Shown here piece after piece: positions 44,590 through 51,625 of a stretch of DNA of 64,000 nt. Both the position numbers and the translations under genes were made by a program. How positions within the stretch are numbered: the stretch's first letter is position 1; every line of letters begins with the position of its first letter. Source of the stretch: Clostridium_AT radicumherbarum (GTDB lineage: Bacteria > Bacillota > Clostridia > Clostridiales > Clostridiaceae); assembly GCF_045310525.1 (NCBI RefSeq), contig NZ_JBJHZY010000005.1:62001-126000 (forward strand), given 5' to 3'. Below the pieces are notes generated by a model, which searched no databases, was not told the origin of the DNA, and worked only from the letters and a program-made list of their open reading frames with translations.

Positions 44590-45894
44590 ATGAATTCTTC
44601 TAAAGATTATAAAGAGCTTGCCATAGAATCAGAAAATACATTAACAGTAAGTGTACCAAACATAACTAGCACCAATGTTTTCAGTAAGTTTAAAGCCCTG
44701 TTAAAATTTCTTGGTCCTGCATTTATTGTAAGTGTGGCCTATATAGATCCTGGAAATTTTGCTACTAATATTAGTGGAGGTTCCATTTTTAAATATAACC
44801 TTTTATGGGTAATTCTTTGGAGCAACTTAATGGCAATTTTTCTGCAAATGATGTCTGCGAAACTTGGCATAGCTACAAGTGCTAACTTGACTGAAATGTG
44901 CAGAAAAGTTTTCTCAAGAAAAGTTAACTGGGGCTTTTGGATAATAGCTGAGCTTGCAGCCATGGCTACTACAATGGCGGAGTTTTTAGGCGGTGCCTTA
45001 GGCTTTTACTTATTATTTGGTATCCCTTTGCCTATTTCAGGTATTCTTACTGCAATTGTAACCTTCTCCATAACTTATCTTCAGAAATATGGTCAAAGAG
45101 TTGTAGAAGTTACCATATCAATACTTGTAGCGATTATAAGTGTTGCCTACGCAATTGAGCTTTTTCTTGCTAAACCAGATTGGGCTTCTGTTGGAATTCA
45201 TACTCTTATTCCCTCACTCCCTAACAGTCAAGCTCTTCTTATTGCTGTAGGAATGCTTGGAGCTACTGTTATGCCTCATGTAATATATCTTCATTCTCAG
45301 CTCGTTCAAGATAGAAATAATACTCATCATGGCTTAGAAGAAAAGAAAAGACATCTTAAGATGGAAAAAATAGATATAGCAATTGCAATGAATATTGCTT
45401 TTATTGTAAATGCAGCAATGGTTATTGTATCAGCAGCAGTATTTAATTCTCAAGGACTAGTAGTAGACTCTATTGAACAGGCCCATAAATCTCTTCAGCC
45501 TCTATTAGGTTCCTTATCAAGCGGAGCCTTTGGAATAGCGCTTCTGGCCTCTGGTTTTTCCTCATCAACTGTTGGTGCAATGGCAGGTGAAACTGTAATG
45601 GATGGTTTTGTGGATGTAAAGCTGCCCTTAAATTTTAAAAGACTTCTAACTATGCTCCCAGGAATGTTGATAATAGCCTTTGGTGTCAACCCAATGAAGG
45701 CTTTAGTGCTGAGTCAAGTATGTTTAAGCTTTGCCCTTCCTGTTGCTATAATACCAATGCTTATTATTACAGGGCGAAAGGACTTAATGGGTGACTTTGT
45801 TAATAAACCTTGGGTAAAGCTGCTTGGAATAATAATTACTTCAGCTATTATATTAATGAATGCAATCTTATTATATTTCACTTTATGTAACTGA
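44590..45894 (+). CDS. mntH: Nramp family divalent metal transporter
   Basis: The 434-residue protein has about 11 helices. The metal-binding helix 1 motif DPGN is in YIDPGNFATNI, and the helix 6 motif is VMPHVIYLHSQL. Both are diagnostic for Nramp/MntH, which imports Mn2+ (and Fe2+) with protons. The N-terminal 45 residues are cytoplasmic. ATG 44590 follows AAGAGGTGTTTTAC. An upstream in-frame GTG is part of that ribosome site. MntR is encoded divergently. Confidence 0.93.
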   Translation: MNSSKDYKELAIESENTLTVSVPNITSTNVFSKFKALLKFLGPAFIVSVAYIDPGNFATNISGGSIFKYNLLWVILWSNLMAIFLQMMSAKLGIATSANLTEMCRKVFSRKVNWGFWIIAELAAMATTMAEFLGGALGFYLLFGIPLPISGILTAIVTFSITYLQKYGQRVVEVTISILVAIISVAYAIELFLAKPDWASVGIHTLIPSLPNSQALLIAVGMLGATVMPHVIYLHSQLVQDRNNTHHGLEEKKRHLKMEKIDIAIAMNIAFIVNAAMVIVSAAVFNSQGLVVDSIEQAHKSLQPLLGSLSSGAFGIALLASGFSSSTVGAMAGETVMDGFVDVKLPLNFKRLLTMLPGMLIIAFGVNPMKALVLSQVCLSFALPVAIIPMLIITGRKDLMGDFVNKPWVKLLGIIITSAIILMNAILLYFTLCN

Positions 45895-45929
45895 GTATTT
45901 TAACTTATACTATCAAGAAAAATCCAATG

Positions 45930-45961
45930 GCGCGGAGAGGTTTTAGAAATACCCTTCCGCG
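45930..45961 (+). terminator. mntH terminator
   Basis: GCGCGGAGAGG pairs imperfectly with CCCTTCCGCGT (two mismatches), followed by TATTTTA. The sequence also resembles the REP-like family of the window. Confidence 0.65.
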
Positions 45962-46118
45962 TTATTTTATGATTTCTGGGTAGTGTTTAATTATTTATTA
46001 ACAAAAATTTAAATTTTCGCCACAAAACTGCCATAATTGAAAACTATAATTTTTAAGAAGCTTATAATTAGAAAGCTTCTAAACTCTATAAAAACTATTG
46101 CGGAAGGAAGTGAAAAAA

Positions 46119-46622
46119 GTGCAAGTAAATTCTATATCTAGTTTATTGCAATTAGGACAGCTTCAAGGTTTAACTGGTAATGAGGTCGCTTTATCTACTG
46201 ATAATACTACTTCTTCCTTTGCATCTTTGCTTCAAGGAATGCTGCAAAATACTCAAGGAACCGCTTCAACAGCCAGCTCATTATCTTCAGGCGAAAATAG
46301 CTCAATAAGCGGTTTAGGTTCTTTGTCTGTAGATCCTCAAAAATTAGCTCAAATACTCCAGCTGCAATCCATGGAAAATATGCTTACAAGTGCGGAGTCT
46401 ACAGATAGTAATAGCTATGATAACTCTGATGGGGATTCAGATAATAGTACAAGCATTATGCCAGATACTACGAATGATATGTCCCAAATGTATAGCTACA
46501 TACTTGAAGCATTAAATCAAAACTCTAACCAAACTACTAGCTCTGCTCAGACATTAACTGATGCTAGCGGCTTAGTTAATGCCAGCTCTAATGCAAGCAG
46601 CAGCACTAGTACATACTCATAA
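46119..46622 (+). CDS. Ser/Asn-rich hypothetical protein, 167 aa
   Basis: I do not recognise this protein. It has no signal peptide, no membrane helix and no cysteine. It is rich in Ser, Asn, Thr and Gln (central NSYDNSDGDSDNSTS and a C-terminal NASSNASSSTSTYS), with two more structured stretches (SISSLLQLGQLQGL and LAQILQLQSMENMLTSA). This could be a flexible surface or spore-related protein; that is a guess. The start is GTG at 46119 after GGAAGG; an upstream TTG is possible. It has a strong terminator of its own. Confidence 0.65.
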   Translation: MQVNSISSLLQLGQLQGLTGNEVALSTDNTTSSFASLLQGMLQNTQGTASTASSLSSGENSSISGLGSLSVDPQKLAQILQLQSMENMLTSAESTDSNSYDNSDGDSDNSTSIMPDTTNDMSQMYSYILEALNQNSNQTTSSAQTLTDASGLVNASSNASSSTSTYS

Positions 46623-46663
46623 AACTTGTATATGAGTAGAGGGAACTTTTAAAGAAATAAAAT

Positions 46664-46699
46664 AGACATCTAGAGAAATTTCTCCAGATGTCTGTTTTT
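46664..46699 (+). terminator. terminator after the Ser/Asn-rich gene
   Basis: AGACATCT (46664-46671) pairs with AGATGTCT (46686-46693), with GAGAAATTTCTC inside the stem, followed by five T. Confidence 0.88.
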
Positions 46700-46747
46700 A
46701 TATATATTTAATGGCCTTAATAAACTATATTGTTCTTTTAAATGGGA

Positions 46748-46804
46748 TATAATATAAATATATTGCATAGCAATATATTTAATAAATTTTGCCAAGCAAA
46801 ATTT
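46748..46804 (+). promoter_or_regulatory. promoter and tandem palindromes of the lactonase gene
   Basis: A -10 element TATAAT (46748-46753) is followed by two perfect palindromes: 12-bp arms at 46755-46766/46770-46781, and 9-bp arms at 46784-46792/46796-46804. Both have the core TTGCNNNGCAA, and their centres are 26 bp apart. They look like paired operators of an unknown regulator, or two RNA hairpins. Confidence 0.55.
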
Positions 46805-46821
46805 TTAAAGGGAGAAAAAGC

Positions 46822-47883
46822 ATGAGTATAAAAAATAATAAAGTTAAAGCCTTTATAGGTACCTATACAACTAGTGAAGGAAGAGGAATTTACAGCCTTC
46901 AGCTGGACTTAATTACTGGAGCAATAGATGATGTCAAGTTAGAAGCTGAATTAGGTAATCCAACCTATTTAAACATTGATAAAGACAATAGGCACTTATA
47001 TTCTACAATAAAGAAGGGTGAAAGCGGTGGAGTGGCAGCTTTCTCCATTGATTCAGATACTAGGAGCCTCAAACTGCTTAACTATGAGGTATCAAAAGGC
47101 AGTTCCCCTTGTCATGTAAGCCTAAATTCTAATAACACCTATGTATTTTCAGCAAATTATCATAGAGGCATTGAGGAGGTTTATCCTATAAAGGAGGATG
47201 GATCAGTAGAAAAAGTTGTATCTACTGCCGTTCATAAAGGCAGTGGCCAAAATAGAGAAAGACAAGAAAAGCCTCATATCCATTTTTCTAATTTAACTCC
47301 TGATGAAAAGTATCTATGTACAATAGACTTGGGTATAGATATGCTGGTTATTTACACCTTAGATAAAGGTATTTTATCAAAACATAAGGAAGTAGTCTTA
47401 AAACCTGGCTGCGGTCCCAGACATATGGACTTTCATCCTAATGGCAAGTTTGCCTATATTGTTACAGAGTTAAGTTCAGAAGTTATAGTATTAGAATATG
47501 ATCCTATAAAGGGAGACTTTAAAGAGCTTCAATACATTTCTGCTCTACCTTCTGACTTTAAAGGAGAAAGTCTTGGAAGTGCAATTCATATATCACTTGA
47601 CGGGAAATATCTATATGCATCTAATAGAGGCCATGACAGCATAGCTGTTTTTAAGATTGACTCATCTACTGGAAAGCTAACTTTTGTGTCACATACATCC
47701 ACTGATGGAAAACATCCAAGAGATTTCAATATTGACCCAATGGGAAAATTTCTTATTGCTGCAAATAGAGATACAAATAACGTAGTTCCATTTTTAATAG
47801 ATAAGTTATCCGGCAAACTTATTCAAGTAAATTCAGGAGTTTCAATTCCAAATCCTGTTTGCATTAAATTTTTAGCAATATAA
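46822..47883 (+). CDS. pgl: lactonase family protein (6-phosphogluconolactonase-like)
   Basis: The 353-residue protein has a seven-bladed beta-propeller of the YbhE/lactonase family. The repeated blade pattern is visible in IGTYTTSEGRGIYSLQLD, GSSPCHVSLNSNNTYVFSANY, CGPRHMDFHPNGKFAYIVTE, SLDGKYLYASNRGHDSIAVFKID and GKHPRDFNIDPMGKFLIAANRDTN. The conserved Glu, Arg and His of the active site lie in these blades. It would hydrolyse 6-phosphogluconolactone or another sugar lactone. ATG 46822 follows AAAGGGAG. The IS element is inserted about 30 bp after its stop. Confidence 0.9.
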   Translation: MSIKNNKVKAFIGTYTTSEGRGIYSLQLDLITGAIDDVKLEAELGNPTYLNIDKDNRHLYSTIKKGESGGVAAFSIDSDTRSLKLLNYEVSKGSSPCHVSLNSNNTYVFSANYHRGIEEVYPIKEDGSVEKVVSTAVHKGSGQNRERQEKPHIHFSNLTPDEKYLCTIDLGIDMLVIYTLDKGILSKHKEVVLKPGCGPRHMDFHPNGKFAYIVTELSSEVIVLEYDPIKGDFKELQYISALPSDFKGESLGSAIHISLDGKYLYASNRGHDSIAVFKIDSSTGKLTFVSHTSTDGKHPRDFNIDPMGKFLIAANRDTNNVVPFLIDKLSGKLIQVNSGVSIPNPVCIKFLAI

Positions 47884-47982
47884 TTTATTGTTTAAATTTA
47901 TTAACAGTATTAATTTAAAGGAACCAGCTCTGAAGTGCACCCCAAATGTTAGACACATATAACATTTGGAGGTGCACTTTTT

Positions 47983-48501
47983 ATGCCAAACAAAATTAAA
48001 TATTCATTAGAAATTAAATTGAGGGCAGTAAAGGATGTATTGGAACTTGATATGTCACCACTTACTGTCGCAAAATCGCTTCACACTGCAAAAACTGTAG
48101 TTCTAAGATGGGTAACTCGTTATGAGAAATTCGGGACAGATGGACTTTCTATGAAGTCAGGAACATATACTGGTGATTTTAAAGTTCATGTTGTAGAATA
48201 TATCCATAAGAATAATATGTCATTTTTCCAAGGAGCAGCTCATTTTGGAATACCAAATGACACAACTGTAGGTATATGGGATCGCATATACTGTGAGGAG
48301 GGTCCTGAAGCTCTGTACAGAAATAACAGAGGGAGGAAAGCTAAAGTGAAGAAAGATAAGGATAAAAAGTCTAACATTGATAGGTCAACAGATGAGGATT
48401 TGATTGCAGAGGTTCAACGTCTTCGAATGGAGAATGAGTACCTAAAAAAATTGAATGCCTTAGTTCAAGCCAGGGAAAAATCAGCGAAAAGGACAAAGTA
48501 G
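47983..48501 (+). CDS. IS3-family transposase OrfA
   Basis: The 172-residue protein has two N-terminal helix-turn-helix units (KYSLEIKLRAVKDVLELDMSPLTVAKSLHTAKTVVLRWVTRY; EYIHKNNMSFFQGAAHFGIP) and a C-terminal leucine-zipper-like helix (ADLIAEVQRLRMENEYLKKLNALVQ). It binds the IS ends. The slippery A_AAA_AAA at 48444-48450, in the OrfA frame, allows a -1 shift into OrfB. Confidence 0.92.
   Translation: MPNKIKYSLEIKLRAVKDVLELDMSPLTVAKSLHTAKTVVLRWVTRYEKFGTDGLSMKSGTYTGDFKVHVVEYIHKNNMSFFQGAAHFGIPNDTTVGIWDRIYCEEGPEALYRNNRGRKAKVKKDKDKKSNIDRSTDEDLIAEVQRLRMENEYLKKLNALVQAREKSAKRTK
48444..48450 (+). other. slippery heptamer for programmed -1 frameshift
   Basis: CTA AAA AAA TTG in the OrfA frame gives the classic A_AAA_AAA slip site. 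From here the -1 frame stays open into OrfB (KKIECLSSSQGKISEKDKVVVV and onward), so a fused OrfAB transposase would be made. Confidence 0.8.
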
Positions 48502-48545
48502 TTGTTGTCACCGAATTAAGGCATAAGTATAAGTTAGCTGATTTA

Positions 48546-49346
48546 TTGGAGCTTGCAGGCATTGCTCGCAGCACATTCTACTACCGTATAAAAAGCATGG
48601 AGAAGCCTGATAAGTATGAAGATGTTAAGTCCTCTATCACTCAGATTTATCAAGAGAACAAAGGCAGATATGGCTATCGAAGAATTACTTTTGAACTGCG
48701 CAATAGAGGATATATTGTGAATCATAAAACTGTTCAAAGGCTAATGAAGCAGTTGGGATTAAAATGTATGGTTCGTATTAAGAAGTATAAATCATACCGA
48801 GGAGAAGTTGGTAAGATTGCACCAAATTTGTTAATGCGTAATTTCAAAGCAGATAAACCTAATGAGAAGTGGGTTACTGACGTAACCGAGTTCTCTATCT
48901 TTGGGAGGAAACTATACCTTTCACCAGTACTTGATCTGTACAACGGAGAGATTGTAAGCTACAACCTATCTGAAAGGCCTACTTTCCATCAAACAATTGA
49001 CATGCTTAAAAAAGCATTTGAGAAGATTCCAGATGACACACAACTGATACTCCATTCAGATCAAGGGTGGCAATATCAAATGCGGAAATATCAAAAAATG
49101 CTAGAGAAAAAAAGCATTAAACAAAGCATGTCACGTAAAGGTAACTGTCTTGATAACTCCGTTATGGAGAACTTCTTTGGCCTGTTGAAGACAGAGCTGC
49201 TATATCTACAAGAATTTGAAAGCATAGAACAATTCATCGATGAATTAGTAGCTTACATAGATTACTATAATAATAAACGTATCAAACTCAAATTAAAAGG
49301 ACTGAGCCCTGTTCAATATAGGCTTCAGTCCTCGAAAGTAGCTTAG
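48546..49346 (+). CDS. IS3-family transposase OrfB (DDE integrase domain)
   Basis: The 266 residues from an internal TTG carry the retroviral integrase-like core: KWVTDVTEFSI (first Asp), LILHSDQGWQYQ (second Asp) and MSRKGNCLDNSVMENFFGLLKTE (Glu). The reading frame is open upstream to the slip site near 48444, so the functional product is OrfAB. The first helix has the LAGIARSTFYYRI motif that is usual in IS150-type OrfB. No stop or frameshift damage is seen. Confidence 0.92.
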   Translation: MELAGIARSTFYYRIKSMEKPDKYEDVKSSITQIYQENKGRYGYRRITFELRNRGYIVNHKTVQRLMKQLGLKCMVRIKKYKSYRGEVGKIAPNLLMRNFKADKPNEKWVTDVTEFSIFGRKLYLSPVLDLYNGEIVSYNLSERPTFHQTIDMLKKAFEKIPDDTQLILHSDQGWQYQMRKYQKMLEKKSIKQSMSRKGNCLDNSVMENFFGLLKTELLYLQEFESIEQFIDELVAYIDYYNNKRIKLKLKGLSPVQYRLQSSKVA

Positions 49347-49458
49347 TTAAATTTTGTCTAACTTTTTGGGGTCAGTTCACTCTGGTTCCTTTTATTAATA
49401 CCACTTTTTAACCTTTTTAGCAATATATGAAATTCCTTTTGATTTTAAATTGATACTT

Positions 49459-50601
49459 CTATTTTACAGCTGTTTTATCTTCAATTATTGATAGCATTGG
49501 AAACATTTCATTATAATGCTTTTGAATAAATAGAGCATTTCTTTTTTTATAAAGCCTTTCTGCAAGTTTATCTGCTATAGGAATTAAAGATCTTTCATGA
49601 CTGCACTGCACAGGTGATACTTTATTAATACTCCCTGTTGCCTGTTTATTCATACAGCCGCAGTAGTGATTGCAGCGCTCTTTAATTGCACAATCATTGC
49701 AGCTCTCTTTTTCTTCTTCATTTAATTCATACAGCTTAGCTTGTTTTGACAGAATAATTCCCGTGTCCACATTTCCTATACAATATTCCTTTTCTCCTAC
49801 AAATTGAACACAGGGATACAAGAAGCCATCAGGAGCCACAGATATTTGTTTTTTACCTAATTCACAGCGTTCATGACAATAATTATCACCATTTATATAT
49901 GAACTGATTTTAACTTCAAAAGGACTTAAATAAAATTTATCCTCTTTCATAGTTCTATCCATATAAAATTCTGCTAATCTTTCATATTGTTTTTTTAGTT
50001 CCCTCATGTGTTTCTCAGTCCAATGAGCTTCATAATTTAAAGAAATTATTATATATCTAAAGCCTTTTTCATAGAGATACATTACTGAGTTATAAAAACA
50101 ATTTACTGTGTCTGGATTTACTACCATCATAACAGGAGCATAGGGCCTTGCTCTAAGTAAAAGTTCAATTTTATCTGAAAGAATAGAAAAGGTTTTATTA
50201 CCATGACTATCAATTCTGTGTTTATCATGAGCTTCCTTTATTCCGTCATGACTTAAGGCAATAAAAATATCCTCCTTTAAAGATAGCTCCATAAAAGCTT
50301 TATCTAGAAGAAGACCATTAGTGGTTATCTTAAAGTAGAAAGAGCCCTCCCCCTTATTTTCCTTCCACCTGCAGTATTCTATTATGTCATAAATCAAGTC
50401 CTTACAAAGCAGTGGTTCACCACCAAAAAATACTATTCCTGCAGGTTTATTTTTTCCTTTTGAAGACATGTCAACTGCCTTTCTAGCAGTTTCTGTACTC
50501 ATTGTCTTTACATTTTCATGATTAACATAGCAGTAGCTGCAATTCATGTTGCAGCCATTGGTTAAATGCAAGGTATAGTGCATAATATTCCCTTCTATCA
50601 T
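49459..50601 (-). CDS. radical SAM/SPASM protein, probable peptide or protein maturase
   Basis: The 380-residue protein has the radical SAM motif CNMNCSYC (CxxxCxxC, about residue 18), a GGEPLL motif (about 60) and ITTNG. The C-terminal SPASM-like region has CELGKKQISVAPDGFLYPCVQF and CNDCAIKERCNHYCGCMN, enough Cys for two auxiliary [4Fe-4S] clusters. Such enzymes modify ribosomal peptides or proteins (sactipeptide, SCIFF and anSME types). It starts 8 bp after the unusual lipoprotein gene, on the same strand, which is therefore the likely substrate. The first codons (MIEGNIM) leave a choice of start, either the first ATG or residue 7. The IS element lies about 70 bp after its stop. Confidence 0.9.
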   Translation of the reverse strand: MIEGNIMHYTLHLTNGCNMNCSYCYVNHENVKTMSTETARKAVDMSSKGKNKPAGIVFFGGEPLLCKDLIYDIIEYCRWKENKGEGSFYFKITTNGLLLDKAFMELSLKEDIFIALSHDGIKEAHDKHRIDSHGNKTFSILSDKIELLLRARPYAPVMMVVNPDTVNCFYNSVMYLYEKGFRYIIISLNYEAHWTEKHMRELKKQYERLAEFYMDRTMKEDKFYLSPFEVKISSYINGDNYCHERCELGKKQISVAPDGFLYPCVQFVGEKEYCIGNVDTGIILSKQAKLYELNEEEKESCNDCAIKERCNHYCGCMNKQATGSINKVSPVQCSHERSLIPIADKLAERLYKKRNALFIQKHYNEMFPMLSIIEDKTAVK

Positions 50602-50609
50602 ATTTATTT

Positions 50610-51392
50610 TTATATTATCCCTTGAGCCTTAAGCCACTCAAAAAAATCCTTTACCTGCTGTTTAAGTTCCTCTTCAGCCTTGAGCTTTGCTTCAACATCC
50701 TTTAGAATCACTCCATATTGCGGGCTTATCATTGGATTATAGAAAACTCCCACAGAAGTATCTCCATGATTTTCATTTATTCCATCTCTAAGAACCTTAG
50801 CAGCAGATAAAAAATCATAGGTTTCCACAGTAGAAAACATACCTTGATTCTTTTGCCATTCCCTGTAATCTATTTGAGATACAAACTCAAAGCCTATTTT
50901 CTTAGCTTCGTCAAAGCCGTCTAGCTTTAAGCTGCCCATATGCGTAGATACTATTGCTTTTCCATTTGTATTTTTAGGTTCTGGATATAAATTCGTATAC
51001 GGCAGGTTTATATTTTTTAGTTGCAAACCTGATTTATCAAAGCTAATACCATAATTTTTAGCTTCTTCCTGAATTACTTGAAAAGCTTCTTCCTCAGATA
51101 TAAAAGAAGGTGGTGCAACAGAATCACATCCGAAGCTGCCTCTACCACTACCATGTTCAAATATGGGAGCAACTAAAGCCTTTTTTTCTAAAGTACCATT
51201 TTTGTTCACAGCTTTTTCTGTATTATCGCAAGCGCTTAAAGTAATCATTAATAAAGTAGAGAGTGCAGTAGCAGCATAAATATTATTTTTCCACCTGTTA
51301 GGTAAAAGTCTTAATATTTCGGGGTTTTCTAATACAGCTCTCCTAGTAGGATAATTAGGATTTTTGTATTTATTTACTGGAGTTATTTTCAT
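50610..51392 (-). CDS. lipoprotein with long N-terminal segment and HGSGRGSFGC motif; candidate radical SAM substrate
   Basis: The 260-residue protein has an unusual layout. Residues 1-37 are hydrophilic with YKNPNYPTRR and NPEILRLLPNRW. Residues 38-55 form a short hydrophobic segment ending in LSAC, a lipobox. A linker follows, then residues 80-89 HGSGRGSFGC and 90-103 DSVAPPSFISEEEA, and an alpha/beta tail (about 104-260) with DGFDEAKKIGFEF and GVFYNP. A lipobox more than 50 residues from the N-terminus is rare. The Gly-rich Cys segment beside a radical SAM gene is what a modified protein would look like. ATG 51390-51392 was chosen because AAGGATGGG precedes it at good spacing. The function is unknown. 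Confidence 0.8.
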   Translation of the reverse strand: MKITPVNKYKNPNYPTRRAVLENPEILRLLPNRWKNNIYAATALSTLLMITLSACDNTEKAVNKNGTLEKKALVAPIFEHGSGRGSFGCDSVAPPSFISEEEAFQVIQEEAKNYGISFDKSGLQLKNINLPYTNLYPEPKNTNGKAIVSTHMGSLKLDGFDEAKKIGFEFVSQIDYREWQKNQGMFSTVETYDFLSAAKVLRDGINENHGDTSVGVFYNPMISPQYGVILKDVEAKLKAEEELKQQVKDFFEWLKAQGII

Positions 51393-51625
51393 AACATTTC
51401 CCATCCTTTAACATTTTTATATTTAGTAATACGTTTTATATTTTATATAGTCATAAATAATTTATAGAGTAGTCTAATTCTTAATAAAATTGTTATTTTC
51501 GTAACAATTTACAAAGTTAATATATTAAATTACAAATATTGAGAATAATGCAGGAAAATCATATTCCCTTGCATAAATATATAATGGGTGAGAATTTTTT
51601 ATTGTTTTTAAAGGAGATGTTTTTT

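Larger units (their letters stand above)
47917..49392 (+). mobile_element. IS3-family (IS150-type) insertion sequence, intact
   Basis: An approximately 1.45-1.48 kb element has two overlapping frames (172 aa and 266 aa or more). The inner ends TGAAGTGCACCCC... and TGAACTGACCCC... (47931 and 49379) match at 20 of 25 positions. The similarity extends outward through AAAGGAACCAG on both sides, with one 1-nt gap. All catalytic motifs are intact, so it may be active. The true boundaries are uncertain, and the flanking ATTAAT on both sides is palindromic, so it cannot prove a target duplication. It lies between pgl and the radical SAM gene. Confidence 0.88.

Noticed and set aside
47911..49399. ATTAAT on both sides of the IS as target-site duplication
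   Set aside because: The hexamer is palindromic and not at equal distance from the ends, so it may be chance.
51539..51625. 29-residue N-terminal extension of the pyrophosphatase
   Set aside because: No ribosome site for its start, whereas AAAGGAGATG precedes the ATG at 51626.
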